Assembly (NCBI GenBank): GCA_020636445.1
Contig: JACJXV010000011.1
Span: 1-64,000 of the forward strand
Origin: Lewinellaceae bacterium
Lineage (GTDB): Bacteria > Bacteroidota > Bacteroidia > Chitinophagales > Saprospiraceae
DNA length: 64,000 nt
Direction of reading: 5' to 3'
The position numbers and the translations under genes were made by a program. Numbering within the stretch: position 1 is the first letter of the stretch; the number at the start of each line of letters is the position of its first letter. The notes under the pieces are model-generated. The model searched no databases. It had not been told where the DNA came from and worked only from the letters and a program-made list of their open reading frames with translations. This document shows, one piece after another, positions 36,777-45,851 of this stretch.

Positions 36777-37505
36777 CTACCGCTGCGGTGGCTGACTCGG
36801 CCTCACTTCAATCTTACTGGGTAAGGTTCGGGGTGGCATCCGTAGTAAATCAACCACCATCTGGCCAAGATCTTCGGGCTGGATCTTCCATGCATCCGCA
36901 TCACTAGGAACACGATCATTAAAATAGGTACTTACCGAGCCAGGCATGATCGTCGTAGTTTTAATCCCTGCATCACGCAAATCGAGCATGATAGCCTGAG
37001 AAAAACCTACCAAGCCAAACTTACTGGCATTATAAGCGGATCCGCCCGGAAAGAAATTAGCCCCGGCCAGACTGGCCATCGTAATGATATACCCTTGCGA
37101 CGCTTTCAAGGCTGATAAACAGGCTTTTATACTGTAAAAAACGCCCGTAAGGTTCGTGTCGATGGTTTCCTGCCATTGCTCAACGGTGATCGTTTCGATA
37201 TTCGCAAAATGACCTACCCCGGCATTCGCTACCAGGACATCCAACTGTCCCCAGGTGGCCAATAGCTGAGCTACTGCTTGTTCCTGGCTGACCAGATCGC
37301 GGACATCCGCCGCCAGCCCTAGTGCTTGCCGGGGGTAACTCCGATTAATTTCCAATGCAGCTGCTTTCGCTGCATCCAGGCTTCTGCTGGTCAGCGCGAC
37401 CCGCATTCCCTGCGCAGCCAGGGCCATTCCAATGCCAAACCCAATGCCTTTACTACCGCCGGTAATAAGGGCTACTTTTCCGGTTAATGTTGGTGTACTA
37501 TTCAT
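36777..37505 (-). CDS. short-chain dehydrogenase/reductase (SDR)
   Basis: A 242-residue classical SDR. The cofactor site is TGGSKGIGFGIG near residue 15, NAG is in VLVANAGVGHF, and the catalytic Ser and YxxxK are in IITMASLAGANFFPGGSAYNASKFG. Arg in LTSRSLDAAK suggests NADP(H) preference. The frame extends upstream to 37703, but the ATG at 37505 (MNSTPTLTGKVALITGG) gives a normal SDR and avoids overlapping the divergent 2TM gene. The substrate is unknown. Confidence 0.92.
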   Translation of the reverse strand: MNSTPTLTGKVALITGGSKGIGFGIGMALAAQGMRVALTSRSLDAAKAAALEINRSYPRQALGLAADVRDLVSQEQAVAQLLATWGQLDVLVANAGVGHFANIETITVEQWQETIDTNLTGVFYSIKACLSALKASQGYIITMASLAGANFFPGGSAYNASKFGLVGFSQAIMLDLRDAGIKTTTIMPGSVSTYFNDRVPSDADAWKIQPEDLGQMVVDLLRMPPRTLPSKIEVRPSQPPQR

Positions 37506-37643
37506 GCTTTTGGGAACGCTTTGCCAAAGAGATAGTTCAAAAAACGGATTTTTCCTCGCGTTAATCCCCTTTCTACCAGGCTCGGTCTGATAAACTGGCA
37601 CCGCCCGGGCATTAGCCTTTATTTTGGAGAAAAAAACAAGCTT

Positions 37644-38006
37644 ATGTGTTCTTCCCATTCCCATCACACCCGATACGAATATCGCCAACAGCATCGGCAT
37701 CACTATTACCGGTCTCCCAAAGCGCGCTTTTTAAAACAGGTGCGTAGTTTCCTGGTCTTCCAGTTGGTTATGACTGTTCTATTCATCACCGGCCACGGTA
37801 TGATTGGTTTGTGGAAGATAAGTATGTTCTGGGCCATTGGCCTGGGCATTGGCTATATCCGCCATTTTGGCTGGCCAGGTGCGGAAGGTTTTCTCAGCAA
37901 TGATTATCTGGAGTGGTTGGACGAAAAAGATCGGCAAAAGGGAGACACACCGACCGAAGATCCAAGCCCCAAAAAGGCTTCCTGGCGGGATCGGGATTTG
38001 GTGTAA
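37644..38006 (+). CDS. 2TM domain membrane protein
   Basis: A 120-residue protein with a His/Tyr/Arg-rich N-terminus (SHSHHTRYEYRQQHRHHYYR), a basic helix (ARFLKQVRSFLVFQLVM), two membrane segments (~residues 38-52 and 57-72) and the terminal motif WPGAEGFLSNDYLEWLDEKD. This matches the 2TM domain family (PF13239), which in other proteins is attached to LytTR or histidine kinases; the stand-alone form has no assigned role. The stop is immediately followed by the second inverted repeat array. Confidence 0.8.
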   Translation: MCSSHSHHTRYEYRQQHRHHYYRSPKARFLKQVRSFLVFQLVMTVLFITGHGMIGLWKISMFWAIGLGIGYIRHFGWPGAEGFLSNDYLEWLDEKDRQKGDTPTEDPSPKKASWRDRDLV

Positions 38007-38007
38007 T

Positions 38008-38241
38008 TGCTCGCGTTGCTCGCAAGGTTTATGCCGTTCGCGTTGCTCACTCAGTTTATGCCGTTCGCGTTGCTCACTCGGTTTATACCGTTCGCGTTGC
38101 TCACTCGGTTTATAAGGTTTACATAAACTGAGCGAACGTCAGTGAGCGATATAAACCGAGCGAACGCCAGTGAGCGATATAAACCGAGCGAACGCAGTGA
38201 GCGATATAAACCGAGCGAACGCCAGTGAGCGATATAAAACC
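38008..38241. repeat. second inverted tandem-repeat array between convergent genes
   Basis: Left arm: about four 27-bp units with core GTTCGCGTTGCTCACTCGGT. Right arm: four 27-28-bp units with core ATAAACCGAGCGAACGCCAG. The right-arm unit is the reverse complement of the left-arm unit at 26671-26790, and the left-arm unit matches the right arm there, so the two loci share one family. The array fills the whole space between the stop of the 2TM gene and the stop of the DASS transporter gene (8 bp remain). Confidence 0.92.
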
Positions 38242-38249
38242 TCTCCAGC

Positions 38250-39728
38250 TTACATCATACCCAACACTCGGCAGGCCCAGATAATCCAGGGAGTAGCCGC
38301 CAGGAAAATCACCAGGTTAGCTGCCGTAATAATCCCCCCCTGCTGATATACCTCGCGGGGAGTGATATAACCACTGCCGATAAAAAAGACATTACAACTT
38401 GATCCCTGAGGAGTAATTGCTGCGAAATAATTGGTAGCAAATGACAAACTAAATGCCATCAGGGCTACCGGGACCTGTGCGGCCACGGCTACCTCCAAAA
38501 AAACGGCATAGAGTGCCAGCAAGTGGGCCGTTTGGCTAACAAACAAGTAGTGGATCAGCACATACAAAATCGTGAGGAAGATGTAAACCTGGGTACTGCT
38601 CAGCGATACTAGCTGAGCAGAAATCTTACTCCCCAGGGTGCCCATGAATCCCAGTTCGTTGAGCGAGCTGCTCATCATGTACAAGATAGCAAACCACAGA
38701 AAAGTCTCCAGCGCATCTCCACCTTCCCGCCGCAAATCTTTAAGCGTATAGACCCCGGTCAGGATTAAAACTCCCAATCCAGCCAGGGCAACAACCGCCA
38801 GGTTCAGGTTGAGTACCCCTGCCAACGCCCAGCAAAGGACCATTGCCGCAAAAGTCACCCCGGTGATTAACTCTTTACGACTTATCGGGCCCATTTCGCG
38901 AAGAGCCCTGGCTGCCGCCAGTGGCGCCTCGGGCGTACTCCTTGCATCAGGTGGAAACGTGCGGTAGAGTAAGTAAGGTAAAAGCACCAGTCCGATCAAA
39001 CAGGGAACCGAACTTACCAGTAACCAGTTGCCAAAACTCATATCAACCCCATACTGGGCCGCAATCCCCGCTCCTACCGGATTAGCGGCCATCGCCGTAA
39101 ACCACAAGGCAGAGGAAACGGTCAGACTGGCGATACTCACCATCATCAGATAGGCTCCCGTACGGCGCTGGGTACCATCTTCGGGTGAGGAATTGGTATC
39201 CAACGCCAGAGACAGCACAATGGGATACAATACCCCCGACCGGGCAGTATTGCTGGGAATAGCCGGCCCCATTAGGGCATCGGTAGCGACGACACAATAC
39301 CCCAGGCGCAAGGTAGAATGCCCGAATCGCCGGATAAAATACAAGGCAATACGTTGGCCCAGTCCCGAGTGGATAATCGCTTTGGCAACCAGGAATGAGG
39401 ATAAAATCAACAGCATAAAGCCCTCCGAAAACCCCGAGAATGCTTTTTCCGGGCTGAGAACTCCAGTAATAACAGCCATCACCATAGCCAGTAAGGCGGC
39501 TAAAAAAATGGGCAGCGCATTCACCAATACAGCTATGATGGCCGTTATGAAAATAGCAAACAACCGCCAGGCTGCCGGCTGCAAGTCCCAGGGAATCGGC
39601 AAATGCCAGATAATTACACCGATAACTACCACAGCTATCCGGCGCAGCCACACGTAAGGAACATTTTCCGGCTGCGTCGATGAAGAGGATGATTTTAACA
39701 CGATAGTCGCTTTTTCAAAGGTGTTCAA
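38250..39728 (-). CDS. DASS/SLC13-type anion:sodium symporter
   Basis: A 492-residue transporter with about twelve helices. It carries the two hairpin signatures of the DASS family: GPAIPSNTARSGVLYPI (residue ~155; SNT motif) and AITPQGSSCNVFFIGSGYI (~residue 447). The closest subgroup by eye is the 2-oxoglutarate/malate-citrate/succinate (CitT/DIT1) antiporters, so a di- or tricarboxylate is the likely substrate. It stands alone; there is no adjacent metabolic gene that would identify the ligand. Confidence 0.92.
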   Translation of the reverse strand: MNTFEKATIVLKSSSSSTQPENVPYVWLRRIAVVVIGVIIWHLPIPWDLQPAAWRLFAIFITAIIAVLVNALPIFLAALLAMVMAVITGVLSPEKAFSGFSEGFMLLILSSFLVAKAIIHSGLGQRIALYFIRRFGHSTLRLGYCVVATDALMGPAIPSNTARSGVLYPIVLSLALDTNSSPEDGTQRRTGAYLMMVSIASLTVSSALWFTAMAANPVGAGIAAQYGVDMSFGNWLLVSSVPCLIGLVLLPYLLYRTFPPDARSTPEAPLAAARALREMGPISRKELITGVTFAAMVLCWALAGVLNLNLAVVALAGLGVLILTGVYTLKDLRREGGDALETFLWFAILYMMSSSLNELGFMGTLGSKISAQLVSLSSTQVYIFLTILYVLIHYLFVSQTAHLLALYAVFLEVAVAAQVPVALMAFSLSFATNYFAAITPQGSSCNVFFIGSGYITPREVYQQGGIITAANLVIFLAATPWIIWACRVLGMM

Positions 39729-40066
39729 GATGATGAAGCCTCCGGAAGGTAAGAAAAATGCCTGATTTACGTGAGGTTAATCGGCCGAATGGCAATGCAC
39801 TAATTTTTGCCTGGTTTTAAAATATAGGGGCAGGAGTAGTAATGCTTGCGGCTACCAAAATGGGAAATTTGCCCGCCTACGGGGGGTGGGAAACTTGTCT
39901 GCCTACGGCAGATGAGAAATCTGCAGTTGGCAGTGAACAGTTGGCAGCCCCTCCTACCCCAGGCTACGGCCGATAATAAACGACCAATGCTCAACGAGCC
40001 CGCCAGAGGCGGATAAATAACACTAAACATGGAGATTAAGCGCGTGTTTCCGACAACGCCATACGT
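39729..40066. other. spacer with a dispersed GCCCGCCTACGG-type repeat
   Basis: 338 bp without a gene. Positions 39861-39913 carry GGGAAATTTGCCCGCCTACGG-like and GGAAACTTGTCTGCCTACGG-like segments that reappear, diverged, at 59200-59262. The rest shows no feature. The promoter of the DASS gene should be at the left end; no consensus was found. Confidence 0.55.
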
Positions 40067-40831
40067 TTAATTTCTTAGCCGTGGCCATACGGCCGGTGTA
40101 TTGCGAACGTAAGCGGCAAACTCAGGATGATCCTGGTATTTTTTTTCCAGCAAAGGCACTCCGGAAACACGCAGCAGTAGCCAGGTAATGGTTAACGGAC
40201 TGATCACCCACACAATAGCTCCAGTAAAAGGCAGCGTAAAAATCCAGATACCCCACCAAACAAGGATCTCTCCAAAATAATTAGGATGGCGCGAAAATCG
40301 CCATAGCCCGGTCATGAGCAATCGCCCGCGGTGGTCCGGGTTTCGCTTGAAGCGAACCAGCTGATAATCAGCCAGCGCTTCCCAGTACCAGCCTACGCCA
40401 AAAATGAACAGTCCCAAAAAGTGAAATCCCGGCCACCCCTGCAGGGGTTGCTGAGCCGCCCCAATAATGGGTAAAGCAATGATAAACATAAAAAACCCCT
40501 GGAGCATGAAAACCTGCGTCAGGCTGCGCCACACCCATTGACTGCCCCATTCCGCGCGCCACTGCCGGTACCGAAAATCTTCTGCACCCTGGCGCCGGTG
40601 CCGCAGCCAGATATGGCCGGCCAGACGTATCCCCCACAGCGCAACCATGCTCACTAGCACACCATATTCCCGGGTCGGGTTCCCCAGAAACCAGCCTAGC
40701 CCGGCCACCAGCACAAAGCCTAAGCCCCAGCCAATATCAGCGAGACTGTTATCGCGGCGGATTACCGCCAGCACAAACCATCCGAGTTGGTATAGCAAAA
40801 TGGCCGTCGCGGCAATGAGAACTAAGATCAT
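40067..40831 (-). CDS. DUF1295 / steroid 5-alpha-reductase-like membrane protein
   Basis: A 254-residue protein with six or more helices. The DUF1295 blocks are NSLADIGWGLGFVL (residue ~28), RLAGHIWLRHRRQGAEDFRYRQWR and the C-terminal cofactor-site motif GLWRFSRHPNYFGEILVWWG. Members are integral-membrane enzymes of the 5-alpha-reductase / isoprenylcysteine methyltransferase superfamily; the actual substrate is unknown. Monocistronic. Confidence 0.92.
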   Translation of the reverse strand: MILVLIAATAILLYQLGWFVLAVIRRDNSLADIGWGLGFVLVAGLGWFLGNPTREYGVLVSMVALWGIRLAGHIWLRHRRQGAEDFRYRQWRAEWGSQWVWRSLTQVFMLQGFFMFIIALPIIGAAQQPLQGWPGFHFLGLFIFGVGWYWEALADYQLVRFKRNPDHRGRLLMTGLWRFSRHPNYFGEILVWWGIWIFTLPFTGAIVWVISPLTITWLLLRVSGVPLLEKKYQDHPEFAAYVRNTPAVWPRLRN

Positions 40832-40998
40832 AACGTTCTAATTTGGGTAGCTGTAGGGGGAATCTTCCGTTTAGGCCTCCAGGCCTTGTTTCGTTAAAAA
40901 TACGCAAACTGATGAAAATCAATTGCGCAAGGTGACCCCCGTCAATCTAATTCCCTGGAGAATATTCCATCTTGCCTATAAATCCAAAACCATATAGT

Positions 40999-41457
40999 AT
41001 GAATGTCCTCGCACCAGTCAAAAGCATCATGAGCACCGGACTCATTACCGTTAACCCCGCCGATAAGCTGACGGTGGTTAAGGAGGTGTTCGACACCCAC
41101 AACATCCACCACATTCCGGTGGTCCGGTTTAAAGAAATCGTGGGAATCATCAGCAAGACCGATTTCCTGCACTTTATGCGGGGCTTCAGTCGAAATGATG
41201 AAGACCGCTTCGTCAATTACGCACGATTGCGGGCTTACAGCGCAGAAGATATTATGACGAAAGGGCTCGCCAAGCTTACGCCGAATGATCGCATCAACGT
41301 TGCCCTGGAAATTTTCCTGGCCAATCGTTTCCACGCTATTCCGGTAACCGAGAATAACGACCTCGTGGGTATCGTCACAACCTTCGACATTATCAAAGCC
41401 CTGGCCGTTGAAGAAATTTCTCCGGAACAAATTCTGGCCAACCGCAAAACAGATTAA
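40999..41457 (+). CDS. tandem CBS-domain protein
   Basis: A 152-residue protein made of two CBS domains (residues ~8-60 and ~85-140) with PVKSIMSTGLITVNPADKL, HHIPVVRFKEIVGIISKTDFL, AEDIMTKGLAKLTPNDRI and FHAIPVTENNDLVGIVTTFDII. Such stand-alone pairs bind adenine nucleotides and may sense energy charge. The ATG at 40999 is preferred to a TTG at 40972. It is followed by a universal stress protein gene on the same strand with a terminator in between, an association often seen in stress islands. Confidence 0.92.
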   Translation: MNVLAPVKSIMSTGLITVNPADKLTVVKEVFDTHNIHHIPVVRFKEIVGIISKTDFLHFMRGFSRNDEDRFVNYARLRAYSAEDIMTKGLAKLTPNDRINVALEIFLANRFHAIPVTENNDLVGIVTTFDIIKALAVEEISPEQILANRKTD

Positions 41458-41525
41458 TTCCACGAATAAATTATCCTCTATGAATAGAATTTGACACTTC
41501 TACCAGGCAAATGGATTCATCAGGT

Positions 41526-41558
41526 AAAGAACCCTCTCCTCCCGGAGAGAGGTTCTTT
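41526..41558 (+). terminator. intrinsic terminator after the CBS gene
   Basis: AAAGAACCCTCTCC pairs with GGAGAGAGGTTCTTT with one bulged base and a 4-nt loop. It lies 69 bp past the CBS stop and 21 bp before the Usp start. Confidence 0.65.
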
Positions 41559-41578
41559 GCCATACTAAAACGGCATGT

Positions 41579-42427
41579 ATGAAAAAGATTCTCGTCCCAA
41601 CTGATTTCTCTGCTGCTGCTGCCAATGCGTTTTTATATGCCCAGCAATTAGCTCGCCACTGGCAAGAGGCCGAGATCAAGGTTATCCATGCTTACCAACC
41701 GGTCATGGATGCCGTCAACCCCTACTGGCAAGCGCCTTCTCCGGAGTATGTCAGCATGAAGGAAGGTACCCTGGAACGGTTTGTTGGCCGCCATCGAATA
41801 CAAAACCCGCCGGATAGTAACACCCTTGTTAAGGAGGTTATTATCCGCAAACAACTCCTGATGGGCTATGCAAGTGAAGAGATCGTTCAACTGAGCAAGG
41901 AGTATGATTTGATTATCATGTCTACCAGTGGTGAAAGCAATTTGTTACGACGTTTTTTTGGTAGTGTATCCACCCACGTTGCCCGGTATGCCAACTGCCC
42001 GGTCCTGCTGATTCCTCCCGATGCCACTTTTACGGGTATAGCGAAAATTGTTTTTGCTACCGACCATCAACCCCAGGATCCAAGCCTGATTCCGCGGCTT
42101 CTGGAAATGCCCTTCATTAAGGCGCAAAACTTACATATTGTTCATGCCGATAATGGTGAATCCGCCAACTTTGTTGCGGATCACTACCTGTGTACGTTGG
42201 CCCGTTCGGTAAACAATGACCTGGAATGCCAGACGATTAACCTCCAGAGTGATTCCGTCTGGGAAGCCCTCGAAACCTACGTCCAGGAGCACGACATCGA
42301 CCTGGTTGCCATGGGCACCTTACACCGCAACCTGCTGGAACAACTCCTGCACCACAGTACTACCCGCGACCTGGTCCTACATGCAACTACGCCTATGCTG
42401 GTCATGCATAATGTTGATCATGTATAA
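41579..42427 (+). CDS. tandem universal stress protein (UspA family)
   Basis: A 282-residue protein with two Usp domains. The first opens MKKILVPTDFSAAAANAFLYA and closes with SGESNLLRRFFGSVSTHVARYANCPVLLIPP, resembling the ATP-binding G-x2-G-x9-G-S/T motif. The second (from ~IAKIVFATDHQP, residue ~157) ends MGTLHRNLLEQLLHHSTTRDLVLHATTPMLVMH and lacks the glycine motif, so it probably does not bind ATP. This is the usual two-domain form in Bacteroidota. Confidence 0.92.
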   Translation: MKKILVPTDFSAAAANAFLYAQQLARHWQEAEIKVIHAYQPVMDAVNPYWQAPSPEYVSMKEGTLERFVGRHRIQNPPDSNTLVKEVIIRKQLLMGYASEEIVQLSKEYDLIIMSTSGESNLLRRFFGSVSTHVARYANCPVLLIPPDATFTGIAKIVFATDHQPQDPSLIPRLLEMPFIKAQNLHIVHADNGESANFVADHYLCTLARSVNNDLECQTINLQSDSVWEALETYVQEHDIDLVAMGTLHRNLLEQLLHHSTTRDLVLHATTPMLVMHNVDHV

Positions 42428-42592
42428 AAGGTGAGGTGGCTTGGGCAGTGATGTTTCTAACCTAAAATAAGCGTATGGGTGCTGGGAATTCGCGGATGGG
42501 GTATCATTAATACTGTTTAAGGCTGGACCAGCCCAGACGCAGGAGAACTACGCCAGATCGGCAAGCTTTATCAACCAAGGACAGCTGCCTTT

Positions 42593-43498
42593 TTATACCT
42601 CGAGTGGCGTACGGTCGCGCACCCGATCCATTTCTATTTTGAGGCGCTGGTAGCTGCTCTCTGATAACTCCACCAGGGGGAGACGGACTTCCTTTGTACA
42701 CAGCCCCCGGATTTCCATGGCAGCTTTAATACCTACCGGATTACCTTCGCAATACAACCACGGGTGAACATCGAGTAAGTCCGCATGAATTTGGGCGGCA
42801 GTATAAAAATCCCCACTCAGTCCACACCGAACCATGGAGGAGAACTGCTGTGGAAAGACATTTGCAATAACGCTGATAACGCCATCTGCTCCACATGCCA
42901 GCATAGGTAGTGTGAGTACATCATCTCCAGACAAAACCAGCAGGTGATCGGGCCGGTTTTTCAACAACTGCATCGCTTGCCCCAAATCACCCGAAGCCTC
43001 CTTCACGGCCACAAATTTATCGCTGGCTTCGGCCAGGCGTAAAACCGTTTCAGGCTTAACATTCGACCCCGTCCGGCTGGGTACATTATAGATGATAATA
43101 GGCACTGGAGAGACCTCGGCGATGGCCATATAGTGCCGGAAAATACCCTCCTGGGGTGGTTTATTGTACGCGGGGCTGCTTGACATGATGGCATCAAAAC
43201 CTTCCAGATTATAATTTTGAATGCGATCCACCAGCATACTGGTCCAATTGCTGCCAAATAATCCGGCCACCAGAGGCTTCCGCCCGGCAACAGTCCGCAG
43301 GGTAAAGTCAAAAACCTCCCGGCATTCTTTCGAGGTGAGGGTTATCGCCTCCCCGGTCGTACCCAAAGACACGATGAAATCAACCCCTCCCTGGATGACA
43401 AATTCAATAATACCCTCCAGGGCGGTATAGTCGACAGCCTGGTTTCGGAAGGGCGTGGTTATTGCTACGCCCGTACCGCTAAGCTTGTGCTGCTTCAT
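42593..43498 (-). CDS. dapA: 4-hydroxy-tetrahydrodipicolinate synthase DapA
   Basis: Condenses pyruvate with aspartate semialdehyde, the first committed step of lysine and diaminopimelate synthesis. The 301-residue TIM barrel has the expected blocks GTTGEAITLTSKE, the Tyr of IIYNVPSRTGSNV and the Schiff-base Lys in FVAVKEASGDLGQ. It begins MKQHKLSGTGVAITTPF. Its start overlaps the end of the DUF6913 gene by 20 bp, so the two are translationally linked. Confidence 0.96.
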   Translation of the reverse strand: MKQHKLSGTGVAITTPFRNQAVDYTALEGIIEFVIQGGVDFIVSLGTTGEAITLTSKECREVFDFTLRTVAGRKPLVAGLFGSNWTSMLVDRIQNYNLEGFDAIMSSSPAYNKPPQEGIFRHYMAIAEVSPVPIIIYNVPSRTGSNVKPETVLRLAEASDKFVAVKEASGDLGQAMQLLKNRPDHLLVLSGDDVLTLPMLACGADGVISVIANVFPQQFSSMVRCGLSGDFYTAAQIHADLLDVHPWLYCEGNPVGIKAAMEIRGLCTKEVRLPLVELSESSYQRLKIEMDRVRDRTPLEV

Positions 43499-44033
43499 GT
43501 CTGGTGTTCGTCTTTTTTAATAAAACCTCCATTTCCTGGATAAACCCTGCTAAGCCTTGTTTATTGGCAACATCAATCATTACATCATAGGCATATGTAT
43601 GCTCCGTAATCGGGCCAACCTTAAGATGAGCTGGTGTCAAGGCAGCAATATATTCGGCATGTAAATCACTAACGGGATTCAGGTTTATCAATACATCGAA
43701 GGTATGGTCGCAGAAGTCGGTCACATTAGCCCCATTGGGACGAAGAGCCCAATCGATGTTTTTTAGATTATAATACCGGAACGTGAAATTGGGATCTTCC
43801 TGTTTACTGTCAAAAAAGCCCAGGGTTTTTACCCGTTTACCTTGTTCCCGCAACTGGTCAGCATAAGCTAACACGGTAGTACGAGTTGCCAGTTCGGTAG
43901 CATTAAACAGGATACCAATGTTTAGCGCCTCTGAAAAATTGACCGGCTGGCGGGCTTCCCGTCGGCGTTGGTTAAGTTGGTTGAACAAATATTTATTGCG
44001 CAACCGCAACCTGATGGATTGAATAAGTCCCAT
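43479..44033 (-). CDS. DUF6913 family protein, dapA partner
   Basis: A 184-residue soluble protein starting MGLIQSIRLRLRNKYLFNQL with a basic amphipathic helix, then an alternating alpha/beta body (NIGILFNATELATRTTVLAYADQLREQGKRV; FDVLINLNPVSDLHAEYIAAL). This resembles the DUF6913 family of Bacteroidota, commonly next to dapA. No catalytic motif is recognised. The overlap with dapA suggests coordinated expression; a role near lysine or cell-wall precursor synthesis is only a guess. Confidence 0.7.
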   Translation of the reverse strand: MGLIQSIRLRLRNKYLFNQLNQRRREARQPVNFSEALNIGILFNATELATRTTVLAYADQLREQGKRVKTLGFFDSKQEDPNFTFRYYNLKNIDWALRPNGANVTDFCDHTFDVLINLNPVSDLHAEYIAALTPAHLKVGPITEHTYAYDVMIDVANKQGLAGFIQEMEVLLKKTNTRHEAAQA

Positions 44034-44185
44034 ATTTAGTTGGTGTTAGCCACCTCTCTTTTACTGCATTAAGTAAGGGGGATGCACAAAAGAGCTGCCG
44101 CAGCCATTTGCTTCAAGCAGGTAGTTTCTCCAAAAGAACGTGCCAGAGGTGAGCGTATTGCTATCCCGGGAAAGGTATAGCGCAA

Positions 44186-45193
44186 TTACTTATTGTTGCG
44201 CTTTTTCTTTTCAGGTGTTGGTTCGGGTTCAGGTTCTTCAGATACCTCAACGACGGACCCCATCCGGCTATATTTCTCAATGCGTTCCAGGATGCGTTCA
44301 TCCGGGTCCATGTCCTGTACCTCTGACAGCGCCTTTTTTAACTGGCGCTTCAGGAGTTTCGCCATTTCTTCGGGGTTGGAATGAGCCCCCCCCGTGGGTT
44401 CTTTGATGATGCCATCGATTAACCCTTGTTCGAACATATCGTCAGCAGTAAGCTTAAGTGCTTCTGCTGCCTGCTCCTTGTAGTCCCAACTGCGCCATAA
44501 GATCGACGAGCAGGATTCCGGCGAAATGACCGAGTACCAGGTGTTTTCCAACATATATACCCGATCACCCAAACCAATACCGATAGCCCCTCCGGAGGCC
44601 CCTTCGCCAATGACTGCACAGACGATAGGAACTCGCAACTGCGCCATTTCAAACAAATTCCGGGCAATAGCTTCTGCCTGGCCTCGTTCTTCTGCTTCAA
44701 TACCCGGGAAAGCTCCCGGGGTATCAATCAGGGTGACAACCGGAAAGTTGAATCGCTCGGCCAGCTTCATCAGGCGCAATGCCTTGCGGTACCCTTCCGG
44801 GTTCGCCATCCCAAAGTTGCGGAACTGCCGCATCTTGGTATTAACCCCTTTTTGGTGGCCAATGATCATTACCGTCTGCCCGTCCAGGTTAGCCAGGCCA
44901 CCGACAATCGCTTTGTCGTCATTGACAAAACGATCACCGTGGAGTTCGATGAACTTGCGGCACATCTGGTTTATATAGTACAGGGTATACGGCCGCTCCG
45001 GATGACGCGATAACTGTACACGTTGCCACCCCGTCAGGTTACTATATATCTCCCGGCGCTTATTCGTAATCTTGCGCTCCAGGGTCTTGATCATCTCCGT
45101 GACGTCAATGTCGCCATCTTCCCCTACCTCTTTGAGTTTTTCCAATTGCTCATAAAGGGTTTCCAAAGGCTTCTCAAACTCCAAAAAGACCAT
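44186..45193 (-). CDS. accA: acetyl-CoA carboxylase carboxyltransferase alpha subunit
   Basis: Half of the carboxyltransferase that passes CO2 from carboxy-biotin to acetyl-CoA, giving malonyl-CoA for fatty acid synthesis. Of 335 residues, the first ~315 match AccA: FLEFEKPLETLYEQL, the core KGVNTKMRQFRNFGMANPEGYRKA, PVVTLIDTPGAFPG, GEGASGGAIGIGLGDR and SPESCSSILW. The end carries an extra charged tail EEPEPEPTPEKKKRNN. The ATG at 45193 (MVFLEFEKPL) fits the family start; the frame runs on to 45226. The partner accD is not in the window. Confidence 0.95.
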   Translation of the reverse strand: MVFLEFEKPLETLYEQLEKLKEVGEDGDIDVTEMIKTLERKITNKRREIYSNLTGWQRVQLSRHPERPYTLYYINQMCRKFIELHGDRFVNDDKAIVGGLANLDGQTVMIIGHQKGVNTKMRQFRNFGMANPEGYRKALRLMKLAERFNFPVVTLIDTPGAFPGIEAEERGQAEAIARNLFEMAQLRVPIVCAVIGEGASGGAIGIGLGDRVYMLENTWYSVISPESCSSILWRSWDYKEQAAEALKLTADDMFEQGLIDGIIKEPTGGAHSNPEEMAKLLKRQLKKALSEVQDMDPDERILERIEKYSRMGSVVEVSEEPEPEPTPEKKKRNNK

Positions 45194-45326
45194 ATTAAAC
45201 GGGCTTTGCGTTCCAAAATCAACCAATTCCTGCTGGTGACTCCCGCGGAAGTCACCACAAAATTAGCAATCTGCGGCTTGCTGTAACGGCAATTGGAATT
45301 TTTTTTCGTTTTTTTCCTCTCAAGTA

Positions 45327-45357
45327 TTGCGCGATTAACCTTAGGAAGTTATTTTTG
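45327..45357 (+). promoter_or_regulatory. promoter of the first tRNA-Asp
   Basis: TTG (45327-45329), 20 nt, then TATTTTTG (45350-45357) fits the Bacteroidota consensus TTG-N20-TAnnTTTG. The start would be near 45364, leaving a ~38-nt leader before the mature tRNA. Confidence 0.6.
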
Positions 45358-45401
45358 CACTCGCTGCGGTGAAAAGCACTGTCGCAATATTGAAATTTCA
45401 C

Positions 45402-45475
45402 GGTTCGGTAGTTCAGTTGGTTAGAATACGTGCCTGTCACGCACGGGGTCGCGGGTTCGAGTCCCGTCCGGACCG
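45402..45475 (+). tRNA. tRNA-Asp (anticodon GTC), copy 1
   Basis: A 74-nt cloverleaf with acceptor GGTTCGG/CCGGACC, anticodon GTC within CCTGTCACG, T arm GCGGG-TTCGAGT-CCCGT and discriminator G, as expected for Asp. CCA is not encoded. It is identical to the second copy at 45778. Confidence 0.97.
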
Positions 45476-45517
45476 CTTTCACCCGCCGAAGCTCCTTGGA
45501 GCAAAGGTAGGTAACCT

Positions 45518-45558
45518 CCCGCCGCAGTTCATCACAAAAACTGCGGCGGGCTTTTTTT
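45518..45558 (+). terminator. intrinsic terminator after tRNA-Asp copy 1
   Basis: CCCGCCGCAGTT (45518-45529) pairs with AACTGCGGCGGG (45539-45550); a run of seven T follows (45552-45558). The 40 bp before it resemble the CCCGCCGAAGCTC-type dispersed segments seen again near 47900. Confidence 0.9.
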
Positions 45559-45742
45559 CCTCCAGCATTGGTGAGATTTATCCCCTCCCGGCTCGAGGAA
45601 CACGCATACAAACGTGTATGTAGTTTTTGCATGAACATTAACAACCTTGGGTTGTTGAAAGATATGCTGCGCGGCATCAGCCGCCCGGCGCTTTTCAGTC
45701 GTGGGGAACTTGAGGTTCCTGTAAGTCGGCTTTGATATATAA

Positions 45743-45774
45743 AGGACTAATGCTCCTAACCAGGCATTAGTCCT
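45743..45774. repeat. hairpin immediately before tRNA-Asp copy 2
   Basis: AGGACTAATGC (45743-45753) pairs with GCATTAGTCCT (45764-45774), 11 bp perfect. The second arm ends 3 nt before the tRNA 5' end. No T tract follows. It may help tRNA 5' processing or end read-through from upstream, but this is inference. Confidence 0.6.
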
Positions 45775-45777
45775 CAA

Positions 45778-45851
45778 GGTTCGGTAGTTCAGTTGGTTAG
45801 AATACGTGCCTGTCACGCACGGGGTCGCGGGTTCGAGTCCCGTCCGGACCG
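45778..45851 (+). tRNA. tRNA-Asp (anticodon GTC), copy 2
   Basis: Identical in all 74 nt to copy 1, 302 bp downstream of it. Its last ~16 nt are the left boundary of the 137-bp tandem duplication that follows. No separate consensus promoter is clear upstream. Confidence 0.97.
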
